Position numbers and translations under genes: made by a program. From assembly GCA_963811585.1 (NCBI GenBank), contig CAWERR010000006.1, positions 930,001-994,000 on the forward strand: DNA of 64,000 nucleotides, written 5' to 3'. Position 1 is the first letter of the stretch; each line of letters begins with the position of its first letter. The DNA comes from JACDHG01 sp963811585 (GTDB lineage: Bacteria; Actinomycetota; Actinomycetes; Propionibacteriales; Nocardioidaceae). Positions 54,970 to 62,801 of the stretch are shown here, piece after piece. The notes under the pieces were generated by a model. The model ran no database searches. It was not told the DNA's origin and saw nothing but the letters and a program-made list of their open reading frames with translations.

Positions 54970-56261
54970 ACGACATAGGCGGACTTCTTCTTCTTCGCCG
55001 GCTCTTCGCGCGGCACCAGGGTCGGGTTGACGTTGTCGTTGACGACTTCCTTCGTCACGACGACCTTGGCGATGTCTTCACGGCTCGGCACGTCGTACAT
55101 GACGTTGAGCAGGACCTCTTCAAGGATGGCGCGGAGCCCGCGGGCGCCGGTGCCGCGCAGCATCGCCTGTGCGGCGATGGCCTCGATCGCATCCTGGGTG
55201 AACTCGAGGTCGACGTTGTCGAGCTCGAACAGCTTCTGGTACTGCTTCGTGAGCGCATTGCGCGGCTCGTTGAGGATCCGGATGAGGTCGGACTCTTGAA
55301 GCTTGTCGACAGTCGCGATGACTGGGAGCCGGCCGACGAACTCGGGGATCAGCCCGAACTTGAGCAGGTCCTCGGGGCGGACCTCGGCGTACAGCGTGTC
55401 GATGTCGGAGTCGTTGCGGGTCTGCAGTTCGTCGCTGAATCCCAGCGACTTCTTGCCCGCGCGTTGCTCGATGATGTGCTCGAGCCCTGCGAATGCGCCG
55501 CCGACGATGAACAGGATGTTCGTCGTGTCGATCTGGATGAACTCCTGGTGCGGGTGCTTGCGCCCGCCCTGCGGTGGCACGGAAGCTGTGGTGCCTTCGA
55601 GGATCTTGAGCAGCGCCTGCTGGACTCCCTCCCCGGACACGTCACGGGTGATCGAGGGGTTCTCCGACTTGCGGGCGACCTTGTCGACCTCGTCGATGTA
55701 GATGATGCCGGTCTCGGCCTTCTTGACGTCGTAGTCGGCAGCCTGGATCAGCTTGAGCAGGATGTTCTCGACGTCCTCGCCGACATACCCGGCCTCGGTG
55801 AGTGCGGTCGCGTCGGCGATCGCGAACGGCACGTTGAGCATCCGCGCCAGGGTCTGTGCGAGGTAGGTCTTGCCGCAGCCCGTCGGGCCGATCATCAAGA
55901 TGTTGGACTTGGACAGCTCGACCGACTCGTCCTTGTTGCCGCGACTCTGTAGCGCTGTCGCCGCGCCGGCCTGCACCCGCTTGTAGTGGTTGTAGACGGC
56001 GACTGAGAGCGACTTCTTTGCAGGGTCCTGGCCGATGACGTAGCCGTTGAGGAACTCGTAGATCTCACGCGGCTTCGGGAGCTCCTCAAGGCCGAGCTCG
56101 CTGGTCTCGGAAAGCTCTTCCTCGATGATCTCGTTGCAGAGGTCGATGCACTCGTCGCAGATGTAGACGCCTGGCCCGGCGATGAGCTTCTTGACTTGCT
56201 TCTGGCTCTTTCCGCAGAAAGAGCACTTCAGCAGGTCTGCGCCGTCACCAATACGTGCCAC
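54843..56261 (-). CDS. clpX: ATP-dependent Clp protease ATP-binding subunit ClpX
   Basis: AAA+ unfoldase that feeds ClpP. GTG at 56261 starts VARIGDGADLLKCSFCGKS, the N-terminal zinc finger (CSFC...CDEC). Walker A is IGPTGCGKTYLA, Walker B GIIYIDEVDKVARK, and the IGF-type ClpP loop is in KSLGFSDE; sensor 2 lies in LRGTGARGLRAILEE. The 472 residues include about 42 C-terminal residues beyond EEPAKKKKSA that run antisense to the convergent monooxygenase gene. Homologues usually end close to a KKKSA-like tail, so the true stop may be lost. The gene follows clpP2 on the same strand. Confidence 0.96.
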   Translation of the reverse strand: MARIGDGADLLKCSFCGKSQKQVKKLIAGPGVYICDECIDLCNEIIEEELSETSELGLEELPKPREIYEFLNGYVIGQDPAKKSLSVAVYNHYKRVQAGAATALQSRGNKDESVELSKSNILMIGPTGCGKTYLAQTLARMLNVPFAIADATALTEAGYVGEDVENILLKLIQAADYDVKKAETGIIYIDEVDKVARKSENPSITRDVSGEGVQQALLKILEGTTASVPPQGGRKHPHQEFIQIDTTNILFIVGGAFAGLEHIIEQRAGKKSLGFSDELQTRNDSDIDTLYAEVRPEDLLKFGLIPEFVGRLPVIATVDKLQESDLIRILNEPRNALTKQYQKLFELDNVDLEFTQDAIEAIAAQAMLRGTGARGLRAILEEVLLNVMYDVPSREDIAKVVVTKEVVNDNVNPTLVPREEPAKKKKSAYVVQRASWLTAAPNTHGSRCAPGTISRCVCGRWRAHSNDSVSQR

Positions 56262-56366
56262 CTGCGACGTCTCCTTCCGCGTGTCGGGGCCGGTATCGCC
56301 AGCACCTGGGGCCGAACTTCCATGTTGACCGTACCTGTCGGCACCGTCAATCGCTGGCATCTCCAA

Positions 56367-57071
56367 CTAGGCGTTCGCCGGTGTCGCCTTCTGCGACTCC
56401 AGAACCTGGTCTATAAGACCGTACTCGATAGCCTGCTCAGCCGTGAGGATCTTGTCGCGTTCGATGTCGTGGCTGACCTCGGCGATCGACTTGCCGGTGT
56501 TATCGGAGATCATCTGCTCGAGCAGCGAGCGCATCCGCAGGATCTCGTTGGCCTGGATCTCGATATCGCTCGCCTGCCCGTAGCTGCTCTCGGTGTAGGG
56601 CTGGTGAATCAGGATCCGGCTGTTGGGGAGCGCGAGTCGCTTGCCCTTTGTGCCGGCCGCCAGGAGCACCGCAGCAGCCGACGCCGCCTGACCCAGGCAG
56701 ACCGTCTGCACGTCAGGCTTGAGGTAGCGCAGCGTGTCGTAGATCGCCGTCAGCGCGGTGAACGACCCGCCGGGCGAGTTGATGTAGATGCTGACGTCGC
56801 GGTCGGGGTCCATCTGCTGCAGGCAGAGCAGCTGCGCCATCACGGCGTTGGCGATGTCGTCGCTGATGGGTGTGCCGAGGAAAATGATGCGATCCTCGAA
56901 GAGCTTGGCGAACGGGTCGATACGCCGGACGCCGTACGAAGTCCGCTCCTCCCACTGAGGTATGAAGTACTCGGCGCGTGGCGCCGTCAGCTCGTGGAGC
57001 TCTTGGTGTTTCATCAAGGGGTTCATTGTGGAGCCTCCGAAGTCGGCGGGGTTAGCGGGGTGGTTGCTCAT
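56367..57071 (-). CDS. clpP2: ATP-dependent Clp protease proteolytic subunit ClpP2
   Basis: This 234-residue serine protease subunit overlaps the upstream clpP by ATGA. Catalytic triad: Ser in CLGQAASAAAVLLAAG near residue 132, His in RILIHQPYTESSYGQ near 157, Asp in HDIERDKILTAEQA near 206. YINSPGGSFTALTAIYD carries the glycine-rich loop. The N-terminal extension (about 30 residues) matches ClpP2 of Actinobacteria, which forms mixed tetradecamers with ClpP1 and partners ClpX. Confidence 0.96.
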   Translation of the reverse strand: MSNHPANPADFGGSTMNPLMKHQELHELTAPRAEYFIPQWEERTSYGVRRIDPFAKLFEDRIIFLGTPISDDIANAVMAQLLCLQQMDPDRDVSIYINSPGGSFTALTAIYDTLRYLKPDVQTVCLGQAASAAAVLLAAGTKGKRLALPNSRILIHQPYTESSYGQASDIEIQANEILRMRSLLEQMISDNTGKSIAEVSHDIERDKILTAEQAIEYGLIDQVLESQKATPANA

Positions 57072-57676
57072 TCGAAACCCCTCGGGCCGTCTTTCTTGCC
57101 CCCGTGGACCTCCGTGGCTTGCTCGACGACGTGGTCGATGAAGCCGTACTCCTTGGCCTGGTCTGCCGTGAACCAGCGGTCGCGGTCGGCGTCGAGCTCG
57201 ACCTGCTCGAGCCCTTGACCAGTGTGCCTGCTGATGAGCTCGAAGAGGACCTTCTTGATGTAGAGCGACTGCTCTGCCTGGATCTTGATGTCTGAGGCCG
57301 AGCCGCCGAGTCCTCCGGACGGCTGGTGCATCATGATGCGCGCGTGCGGCAGGGCGTGCCGCTTGCCCTTGGCTCCGGCGCAGAGCAGGAACTGTCCCAT
57401 CGACGCTGCCAGCCCCATGCCGAAGGTGGCGACGTCGTTGGAGATGTACTGCATCGTGTCGTAGATCGCCATCCCGGCGTCGACAGAGCCGCCTGGCGAG
57501 TTGATGTAGAGGAAGATGTCAGAGGTCGGGTCCTCGGCGTTCAGCAGGAGCATCTGGGCGCAGATCGCGTTGGCGTTCTGGTCCTTGACCTCGGAGCCGA
57601 GGAAGACGATCCGCTCCTTGAGCAGCCGCTGATAGATGTGGTCGTCGAGCCCGGCCTGGGACTTGTCGCCGTTCAT
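57068..57676 (-). CDS. clpP1: ATP-dependent Clp protease proteolytic subunit ClpP1
   Basis: This 202-residue subunit from ATG at 57676 (MNGDKSQAGLDDHIYQRLLKER) has Ser in MGLAASMGQFLLCAG, His in IMMHQPSGGLGGSASD and Asp in DADRDRWFTADQAKEYG. GTG at 57706 would add ten residues (NPKDSTHIE) and is a fair alternative. It ends in ATGA overlap with clpP2. Together with clpP2-clpX it forms the standard actinobacterial clp operon. Confidence 0.95.
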   Translation of the reverse strand: MNGDKSQAGLDDHIYQRLLKERIVFLGSEVKDQNANAICAQMLLLNAEDPTSDIFLYINSPGGSVDAGMAIYDTMQYISNDVATFGMGLAASMGQFLLCAGAKGKRHALPHARIMMHQPSGGLGGSASDIKIQAEQSLYIKKVLFELISRHTGQGLEQVELDADRDRWFTADQAKEYGFIDHVVEQATEVHGGKKDGPRGFE

Positions 57677-57811
57677 CTCGATGTGTGTGGAGTCTTTGGG
57701 GTTCACGTGACCGACCCTAGCGGCCGGTCGTGGCAAAGCCACGGGACTTCGGTGCTTGTTCGCTGTCGGCGCACGGCGCCAGTCGCAGCAGCGCTCAGTA
57801 GACTTCCGCGG

Positions 57812-58354
57812 GTGTCCGAGTCCGAACGTGCTGCGCAGCGCATCCGGCCCGCGGCGCGCGCGATCGTGATGGACCGCGATCGTCGCGTGTTGCTCGTGCA
57901 TTTCGACTTCCCCGCAGACAACCTGCCGACCGGCCTGTGGGCGTGCCCAGGTGGCGGTCTCGACCCGGGCGAAAGCGTCACCGATGGGCTGGTCCGGGAG
58001 CTGCGCGAGGAGCTGGGACTCGAGATCGCCGACCCCGGCTCCCCGGTGTGGGTCAAGGAACACATCTTCCCCATGACGCGGTGGGACGGTCAGCACGACA
58101 CCTACTTCTTGGTCGAGGTGGAGGCGTTCGACCCGCATCCCGACTTCACCGAGGCCGAGCTCAGGGCTGAGAACCTCGACGGCATGCGTTGGTGGACCTA
58201 TGCCGAAATTCAGGAGGCGCAGCAGCGGTACGACGCCGACGCCACTCGTGACCCCGGCTACGTCACGTTCTCGCCTCGACGCTTCGGCCACCTGCTGGCC
58301 GACCTGGTGCGCAACGGCCGACCGCCCGAGCCGATCCGGCTCCCTGCCCTCTAG
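57812..58354 (+). CDS. NUDIX hydrolase
   Basis: This 180-residue protein from GTG at 57812 (VSESERAAQRIRPAARAIVMD) carries a Nudix box beginning GGGLDPGESVTDGLVREL and continuing REELGLE (residues about 46-70), with the REExxE core complete. Other segments: VLLVHFDFPADNLPTGLWACPGG and MRWWTYAEIQEAQQRY. It cleaves nucleoside-diphosphate-linked compounds; specificity cannot be told. It is divergent from clpP1. Confidence 0.9.
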   Translation: MSESERAAQRIRPAARAIVMDRDRRVLLVHFDFPADNLPTGLWACPGGGLDPGESVTDGLVRELREELGLEIADPGSPVWVKEHIFPMTRWDGQHDTYFLVEVEAFDPHPDFTEAELRAENLDGMRWWTYAEIQEAQQRYDADATRDPGYVTFSPRRFGHLLADLVRNGRPPEPIRLPAL

Positions 58355-58376
58355 CGGTGAGCATGGCCGGGGGCGG

Positions 58377-58844
58377 TCAGGCCTCAGCCAACGCCTTGAT
58401 CCGCTCGAGGGTCGTCTGCATTCCGATCGCGATCTCGTCGTTGTGACGCATCGCCCCGCCGAGCACCGCCTGCGCGAAGGCTGCGGCTCCGCCGGGTATC
58501 CCGTTGGGCATCTCGCGGCGCTCGGTCAGCCGGGTGCCAGCACCGTCGGCCTCGACGTGATAGCTCCACTGGGCGCGATTCTCGAAGACGGTCCAGCCGA
58601 TGGCACGCCCTTCGTCATACAGATGGACGCGTGAGGTCGTCGGCCAGATGATCAGCTTGCGCCGGTTGAAGCCGGTGAGGCGGCTGCCGGCGCGGGCGGG
58701 GCCGCCGCCCCAGACGACCACCTTGCGGCACTCGGGGCTCCACTCCCCCGTGCGTCGCACATCCGACACGATCCGCCAGACGTCGGCTGGGCTTGCCTCG
58801 ATGTGGATCGACACTTCGAGTGGAGGAATGGGCTCAGTGGTCAT
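58377..58844 (-). CDS. SRPBCC (polyketide cyclase/START-like) family protein
   Basis: A 155-residue helix-grip protein: MTTEPIPPLEVSIHIEASPADVWRIVSDVRRTGEWSPECR is the standard entry, then VVVWGGGPARAGSRLTGFNRR, WTVFENRAQWSYHVEADGAGTRLTERREM (split by turns) and a long C-terminal helix MQTTLERIKALAEA. Its start overlaps the upstream alpha/beta hydrolase by 11 nt. Ligand unknown; members bind lipids or hydrophobic metabolites in a cavity. Confidence 0.88.
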   Translation of the reverse strand: MTTEPIPPLEVSIHIEASPADVWRIVSDVRRTGEWSPECRKVVVWGGGPARAGSRLTGFNRRKLIIWPTTSRVHLYDEGRAIGWTVFENRAQWSYHVEADGAGTRLTERREMPNGIPGGAAAFAQAVLGGAMRHNDEIAIGMQTTLERIKALAEA

Positions 58845-60015
58845 CCACGGCTCCACGAGTCGGCGCGGACCCACCCAACCAGCGGGCGAGGTCGGCATGC
58901 ACGCGCGGATGATTGAGCAGGTCGAAGTGGTGCGCCGACGTGAGCTGGCGGAAGTCGGCGTCGACGTTGGCGCCTTGCCCCTGGGCGCTGTCGAGAAGGA
59001 CGAGCAGGTCTCCGAACAATCGACCAGCCAAAGCCCGCTCTCCGCGCCCCAGAGTCGCGCCCACACAGTGGTAGGTCGCCGCGCGCCACACGAGGGCGTC
59101 GACCCCGATCCCGTCGTGCATGTCCCGGATGCCGATACTCCGGTCGTCGAGGATCGTTGCGAACGGTGCAACTTCGGGCAGCCGTCGCATTGCTGGGATG
59201 GCGCGGTTGACCAGGCGTTCGAGTGGGGCGCCGGCGTTGGGAGCGCCGAGCAGCACGACGTGAGAGACGCGGTCCGCCCACCGCGACTCGTCGGCGTGCG
59301 CCGCTGCGGCACGCACGATGAGGCCGCCCAGGGAGTGACCGACGAACGCCACCTCTGCTACCGGTCGCGGCCAAGCAGCCACCAGGCGGTCGACGAGGGC
59401 GGCAAGGTCGGCGGCGTTCTCGCGTATAGGCAGGCCACTGTTGAACCGGACGGCGAGGGGCGTCCAGCGCTTGCCTGCGCGGAGGGTCTCGAGGTAGGTC
59501 GGGCCGCGCTCGTCACAGCGATAGGTCCAGCACGCGTCGTCCTCGCAGAGGCCGTGCACGAACACGACGATGCGCTCGGTTGCCTCCGGGTATGCTGCCT
59601 GGAGTGATCCGTGGCTGAGCTCGAGGTCGCGGCCATGGAGCCGGAACGCCGCACTGATCGCGGCCGGGTCGCCCTGGTCGCGAAGCACGTCGCCGCTGAG
59701 ACCGTTGACGATGGCTCGCATCCGTCGGCCGCGCGCCCCGTCGTCGAGCCGAGTCGAGGTGCCGACGCCGAGCGTGCCGACTCCGCCGAGCGCACGGGTG
59801 GCCAGCCCGACGCCGCCGTAGATCCCGCCAGTGAAGGCGTCGTAGAGGCGGCCGATGGGGGTGTCACGCTGACGGGTTAGTGTCAGGAATCGGCCGGCTA
59901 TCGCTCGGTGCACCTCACGCGTCGTACCCACGAGCAGCCGGTCGGCGTAGTCCGCAGCGAGGTGGGCGGCGTCCGCCAGGGTCGGCTCCGTCGTCCGAAC
60001 GTTCACGTTCGTCAC
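58834..60015 (-). CDS. Alpha/beta hydrolase fold lipase/esterase-like protein
   Basis: This 393-residue protein has an N-terminal alpha-helical region (about 100 residues, MTNVNVRTTEPTLADAAHLAADYA) and a hydrolase domain: IVVFVHGLCEDDACW (oxyanion HG), nucleophile elbow AFVGHSLGGLIVRAAAA near residue 225, VSHVVLLGAPNAGAPLERL, and a His in TSAHHFDLLNHP near residue 370. It resembles PGAP1/triacylglycerol lipase-like proteins. No signal peptide is seen. Its 5' region is occupied by a 22-bp repeat array beginning 43 bp from the start codon. Confidence 0.88.
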   Translation of the reverse strand: MTNVNVRTTEPTLADAAHLAADYADRLLVGTTREVHRAIAGRFLTLTRQRDTPIGRLYDAFTGGIYGGVGLATRALGGVGTLGVGTSTRLDDGARGRRMRAIVNGLSGDVLRDQGDPAAISAAFRLHGRDLELSHGSLQAAYPEATERIVVFVHGLCEDDACWTYRCDERGPTYLETLRAGKRWTPLAVRFNSGLPIRENAADLAALVDRLVAAWPRPVAEVAFVGHSLGGLIVRAAAAHADESRWADRVSHVVLLGAPNAGAPLERLVNRAIPAMRRLPEVAPFATILDDRSIGIRDMHDGIGVDALVWRAATYHCVGATLGRGERALAGRLFGDLLVLLDSAQGQGANVDADFRQLTSAHHFDLLNHPRVHADLARWLGGSAPTRGAVDDH

Positions 60016-60057
60016 CTTACGGTCGGTCTGCCGCCCACAGCCGCCTCCCGCCCCGCC

Positions 60058-60433
60058 GACTGGTCACAAATGCAGCGCCCACTGGTCACGTATGCACCGC
60101 CGACTGGTCACTTATGCACCGCCCACTGGTCACAAATGCAGCACCCACTGGTCAGGTCTGCCGGGATCTGCATAAGTGGCCACTCGAGGGGGCAAACGCG
60201 ACCGCTCGGCACGGCAAACCTGACCACTCGAGGGAGCAAACGCGACCACTCGAGGGAGCAAACGCGACCACTCGACACGGCATCCGTGACCACTCGACGC
60301 GGCATACGTGACCACTCGACGCGGCATACGTGACCACTCGACGCGGCATACGTGACCACTCGACGCGGCATACGTGACCACTCGACGCGGCATACGTGAC
60401 CAGTCGGCGCGGCATATGTGACCAGTCGGCAGG
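60058..60433. repeat. 22-bp repeat array with direct and inverted halves
   Basis: Five direct copies start at 60058, 60080, 60102, 60124 and 60146 (unit core ACTGGTCAC). After a 12-bp break, inverted units start at 60180, 60202, 60224, 60246, 60268, 60290, 60312, 60334, 60356, 60378, 60400 and a partial one at 60422. Five inner inverted units are identical (CCACTCGACGCGGCATACGT plus GA) and outer ones diverge. This fills the 437-bp gap between the hydrolase start (60015) and the response regulator end (60453). It is related to the array at 20306. Confidence 0.93.
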
Positions 60434-60452
60434 AGGGTAGTTCACTTCTGGG

Positions 60453-61133
60453 TTAGCCGCGGAGGTAGGCGAGGACGGCTAGCACTCGCCGGTTGTCGTC
60501 ACCGTCGACGGGCAGGTCCAGCTTCGAGAAGATGCTGTTGCTGTGCTTGCTGACCGCCTTCTCGGTGACGAAGAGGCTGGCCGCGATGGCGGCGTTGGAG
60601 CGGCCCTCGGCCATCAGCGCCAACACCTCACGTTCGCGGCCGGTCAGCCGTTCGAGCGGGTCGTCCGTGCGTGGTCGCGCCAGCAGTGACGACACCACCT
60701 CAGGATCGAGGACCGTCCCGCCCGCGGCCACCCGGCGGACCGCGTCGACGAACTCAGACACGTCCGCCACCCTGTCCTTCAGCAAATAGCCGACCGCGCC
60801 TTCACCACTCTCGAGGAGCTCGCGTGCATAGAGCTGCTCGACGTACTGCGACAGCACCAGGACCGGCAACCCGGGACGCTCGGCGCGGGCGGCGATCGAC
60901 GCGCGGAGCCCTTCGTCGGTGAACGTCGGAGGCAGCCGTACGTCGACGACCGCCACATCGGTCTCCTGCTCACGCAGCGCCCGCTCGAGCGACGGGGCGT
61001 TGTCCACCGACGCCACGACCTCGAAGTCGTGGGCCTCGAGCAGCCGCGTCATACCGTCGCGAAGTAGCGCATGGTCTTCGGCGAGGATCACCCGCACGTC
61101 GGCCGTCCCCCGGCTCGCTGGAATCTCACGCAC
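60453..61133 (-). CDS. LuxR/NarL-family response regulator
   Basis: 226 residues from GTG at 61133. Receiver domain: VILAEDHALLRDGMTRLL (acidic pair), phosphoacceptor Asp in VAVVDVRLPPTFTDEG near residue 63, VLVLSQYVEQ and conserved Lys in VGYLLKDRVAD near 119. The C-terminal LuxR helix-turn-helix is LTGREREVLALMAEGRSNAAIAASLFVTEKAV (residues about 163-194, written in part). It is partner of the histidine kinase 113 nt upstream on the same strand. Confidence 0.95.
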   Translation of the reverse strand: MREIPASRGTADVRVILAEDHALLRDGMTRLLEAHDFEVVASVDNAPSLERALREQETDVAVVDVRLPPTFTDEGLRASIAARAERPGLPVLVLSQYVEQLYARELLESGEGAVGYLLKDRVADVSEFVDAVRRVAAGGTVLDPEVVSSLLARPRTDDPLERLTGREREVLALMAEGRSNAAIAASLFVTEKAVSKHSNSIFSKLDLPVDGDDNRRVLAVLAYLRG

Positions 61134-61246
61134 CCCAAACTAGTGCTGCGACCGCCCGCTCGACGCAACCGAACACCCGCTAGCCCGCGAACAGAGGCAG
61201 ATTCACCATGGGTTCGCGGGTCAGCAGGTGTTCGGTCGAGGGTTGC

Positions 61247-62630
61247 TCAGCGCTCCAGCTCGCACGGGATCTGTATGTCGACGATCGTCGGCCCGCCGTC
61301 AGGGCTCGACACGGCGAGCCGCCCGTCGAACGCCGACCAACCGCTTGGCAATCCCGCGCAGCCCTGTGCCCTGCTCTACCTGTGCACCACCGCGCCCGTC
61401 GTCGCCGACCTCCACCCGCAAGGCGTTGTCGACGTACCCCATCCGGACCCACGCACGCCGAGCGCCGGAGTGCTTCCCGATGTTGGCCAGAAACTCGGCA
61501 ACCGCGAAGTACGCCGCCGACTCGACGGGCGCTGGCACCCGTGCCGTCAAACCCGACTCGACCAGCACGGGGATCGGCATGTCCATCGCAAGCGCCTCGA
61601 CGGCGCCTTCGAGGCCGCGATCGGCCAGCACGGGAGGATGGATGCCCCGGACGACACTGCGCAGGTCTCCGAGCGCGGCCGTCGTCGTCGTGCGCGCCTC
61701 GGCCAGCATCTGCCGCGCCGCCTCAGGGTCGTTGCGCAGCAGCTCGTCGGCCATGCCCAAGCTGATGCCGAGGGCGACAAGCCGCGCCTGGGCACCGTCG
61801 TGGAGATCTCGCTCAATCCGTCGCAGCTCCGCGGCAGAGGCGTCCACGGTGTCGGCCCGCGACGTCGACAGTGCCTCGACACGTTGCTCGAGCCGCTCGG
61901 TGCGGTTGGACAGGATCGCCCGGTCGACCACCGCATGCAACCACACGAGCGGTTTGATCAACGTCCACCAGAGGGCGAAGAAGACCGCGGCGCCGATCCA
62001 GTACATGAACGACTCGGACTGCGTGTCCAGCATCATGAAGCCGAGGTCCGTGTCGAAGACGCCGTCCGGAGTCACCCAGAAGATGAACGGAAACACCAGG
62101 TACCAACCGATCGCCAGCGCCAACGACACGGCGAAGATCGAGATCACCCAGCCGAACGTAAAGGTCACAAACAACCAGCCGAGGTCACGCCAGCGGGCAC
62201 CGTCGCCAGCCCAACGTTGCAACTTGCCAAGCACCCCGAGGCCCTTGGTGGGTTTGTAGAACGACCGCACCGGCTCGCGCAGGATCCTGCTCGCGATTCG
62301 GCGATGTACTTCGGCAAGCGCCGCAACCAGAGGCACGACGATCGCCAGCATCAGCACCCCCACCGTCACGATCGTCAACGGGATCGCGACAACATGGACG
62401 ACGAAGAGCGCGATGGCCGGCACTGCGAGCAACATGTACGCCGCAGCAAACCCGGTTGCCTCGAGTCGACCCAACGGCGGCAACGTCGAGAGGTGCTCGG
62501 CAGTCGTCGACCGGTCGGGCCTGGTCGGGCTCGGCGTCGTCATCGTGGGTCCTTCATATCGCGGGTTCGAGGTCGGGGGCTGGTCGACGTACGGACCGGG
62601 ACTACGGGGGTAGGGAGCTGTGCTCGACAT
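61247..62630 (-). CDS. Sensor histidine kinase with putative sensor domain (one frameshift near the end)
   Basis: About 460 residues from ATG at 62630 (MSSTAPYPRSPGP), preceded by AGGA. The membrane sensor domain has about four helices (FAAAYMLLAVPAIALFVV, LTIVTVGVLMLAIVVPLVAA, FTFGWVISIFAVSLALAIGW, MYWIGAAVFFALWW) as in PF13796-type kinases. The HisKA_3 phosphoacceptor is in RIERDLHDGAQARLVAL, and the ATPase has EFLANIGKHSGARR and VGDDGRGGA. The frame stops early at 61299, but removing one base from CC at 61337-61338 restores LSAFDGRLAVSSPDGG and the end IQIPCELER at 61247. Pairs with the NarL-type regulator. Confidence 0.92.
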
Positions 62631-62801
62631 GTTGCGTCCTTCGTTGGTTGGTCGCTCCATCGTCGCCGCACACGGCCGTCATCACAGTAGGCCTACCACC
62701 ACTCTCGATGTGGTGCTGACGCCCCTGACGTACGTCGGCTGGGCCGACAGGTTTGAAGAGCCGGGCAAGTGCTCGGCCCTGACAGACAAGGGGAAACCAC
62801 C

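Noticed and set aside
20306..60433. CRISPR arrays
   Set aside because: Units abut each other without spacers, are shorter than typical CRISPR repeats, and no cas genes are present.
59880..60445. Repeat-protein frames on both strands across the 60.1 kb array
   Set aside because: Same cause: a stop-free 22-bp unit. Several frames on both strands are open at once, which indicates composition rather than coding.
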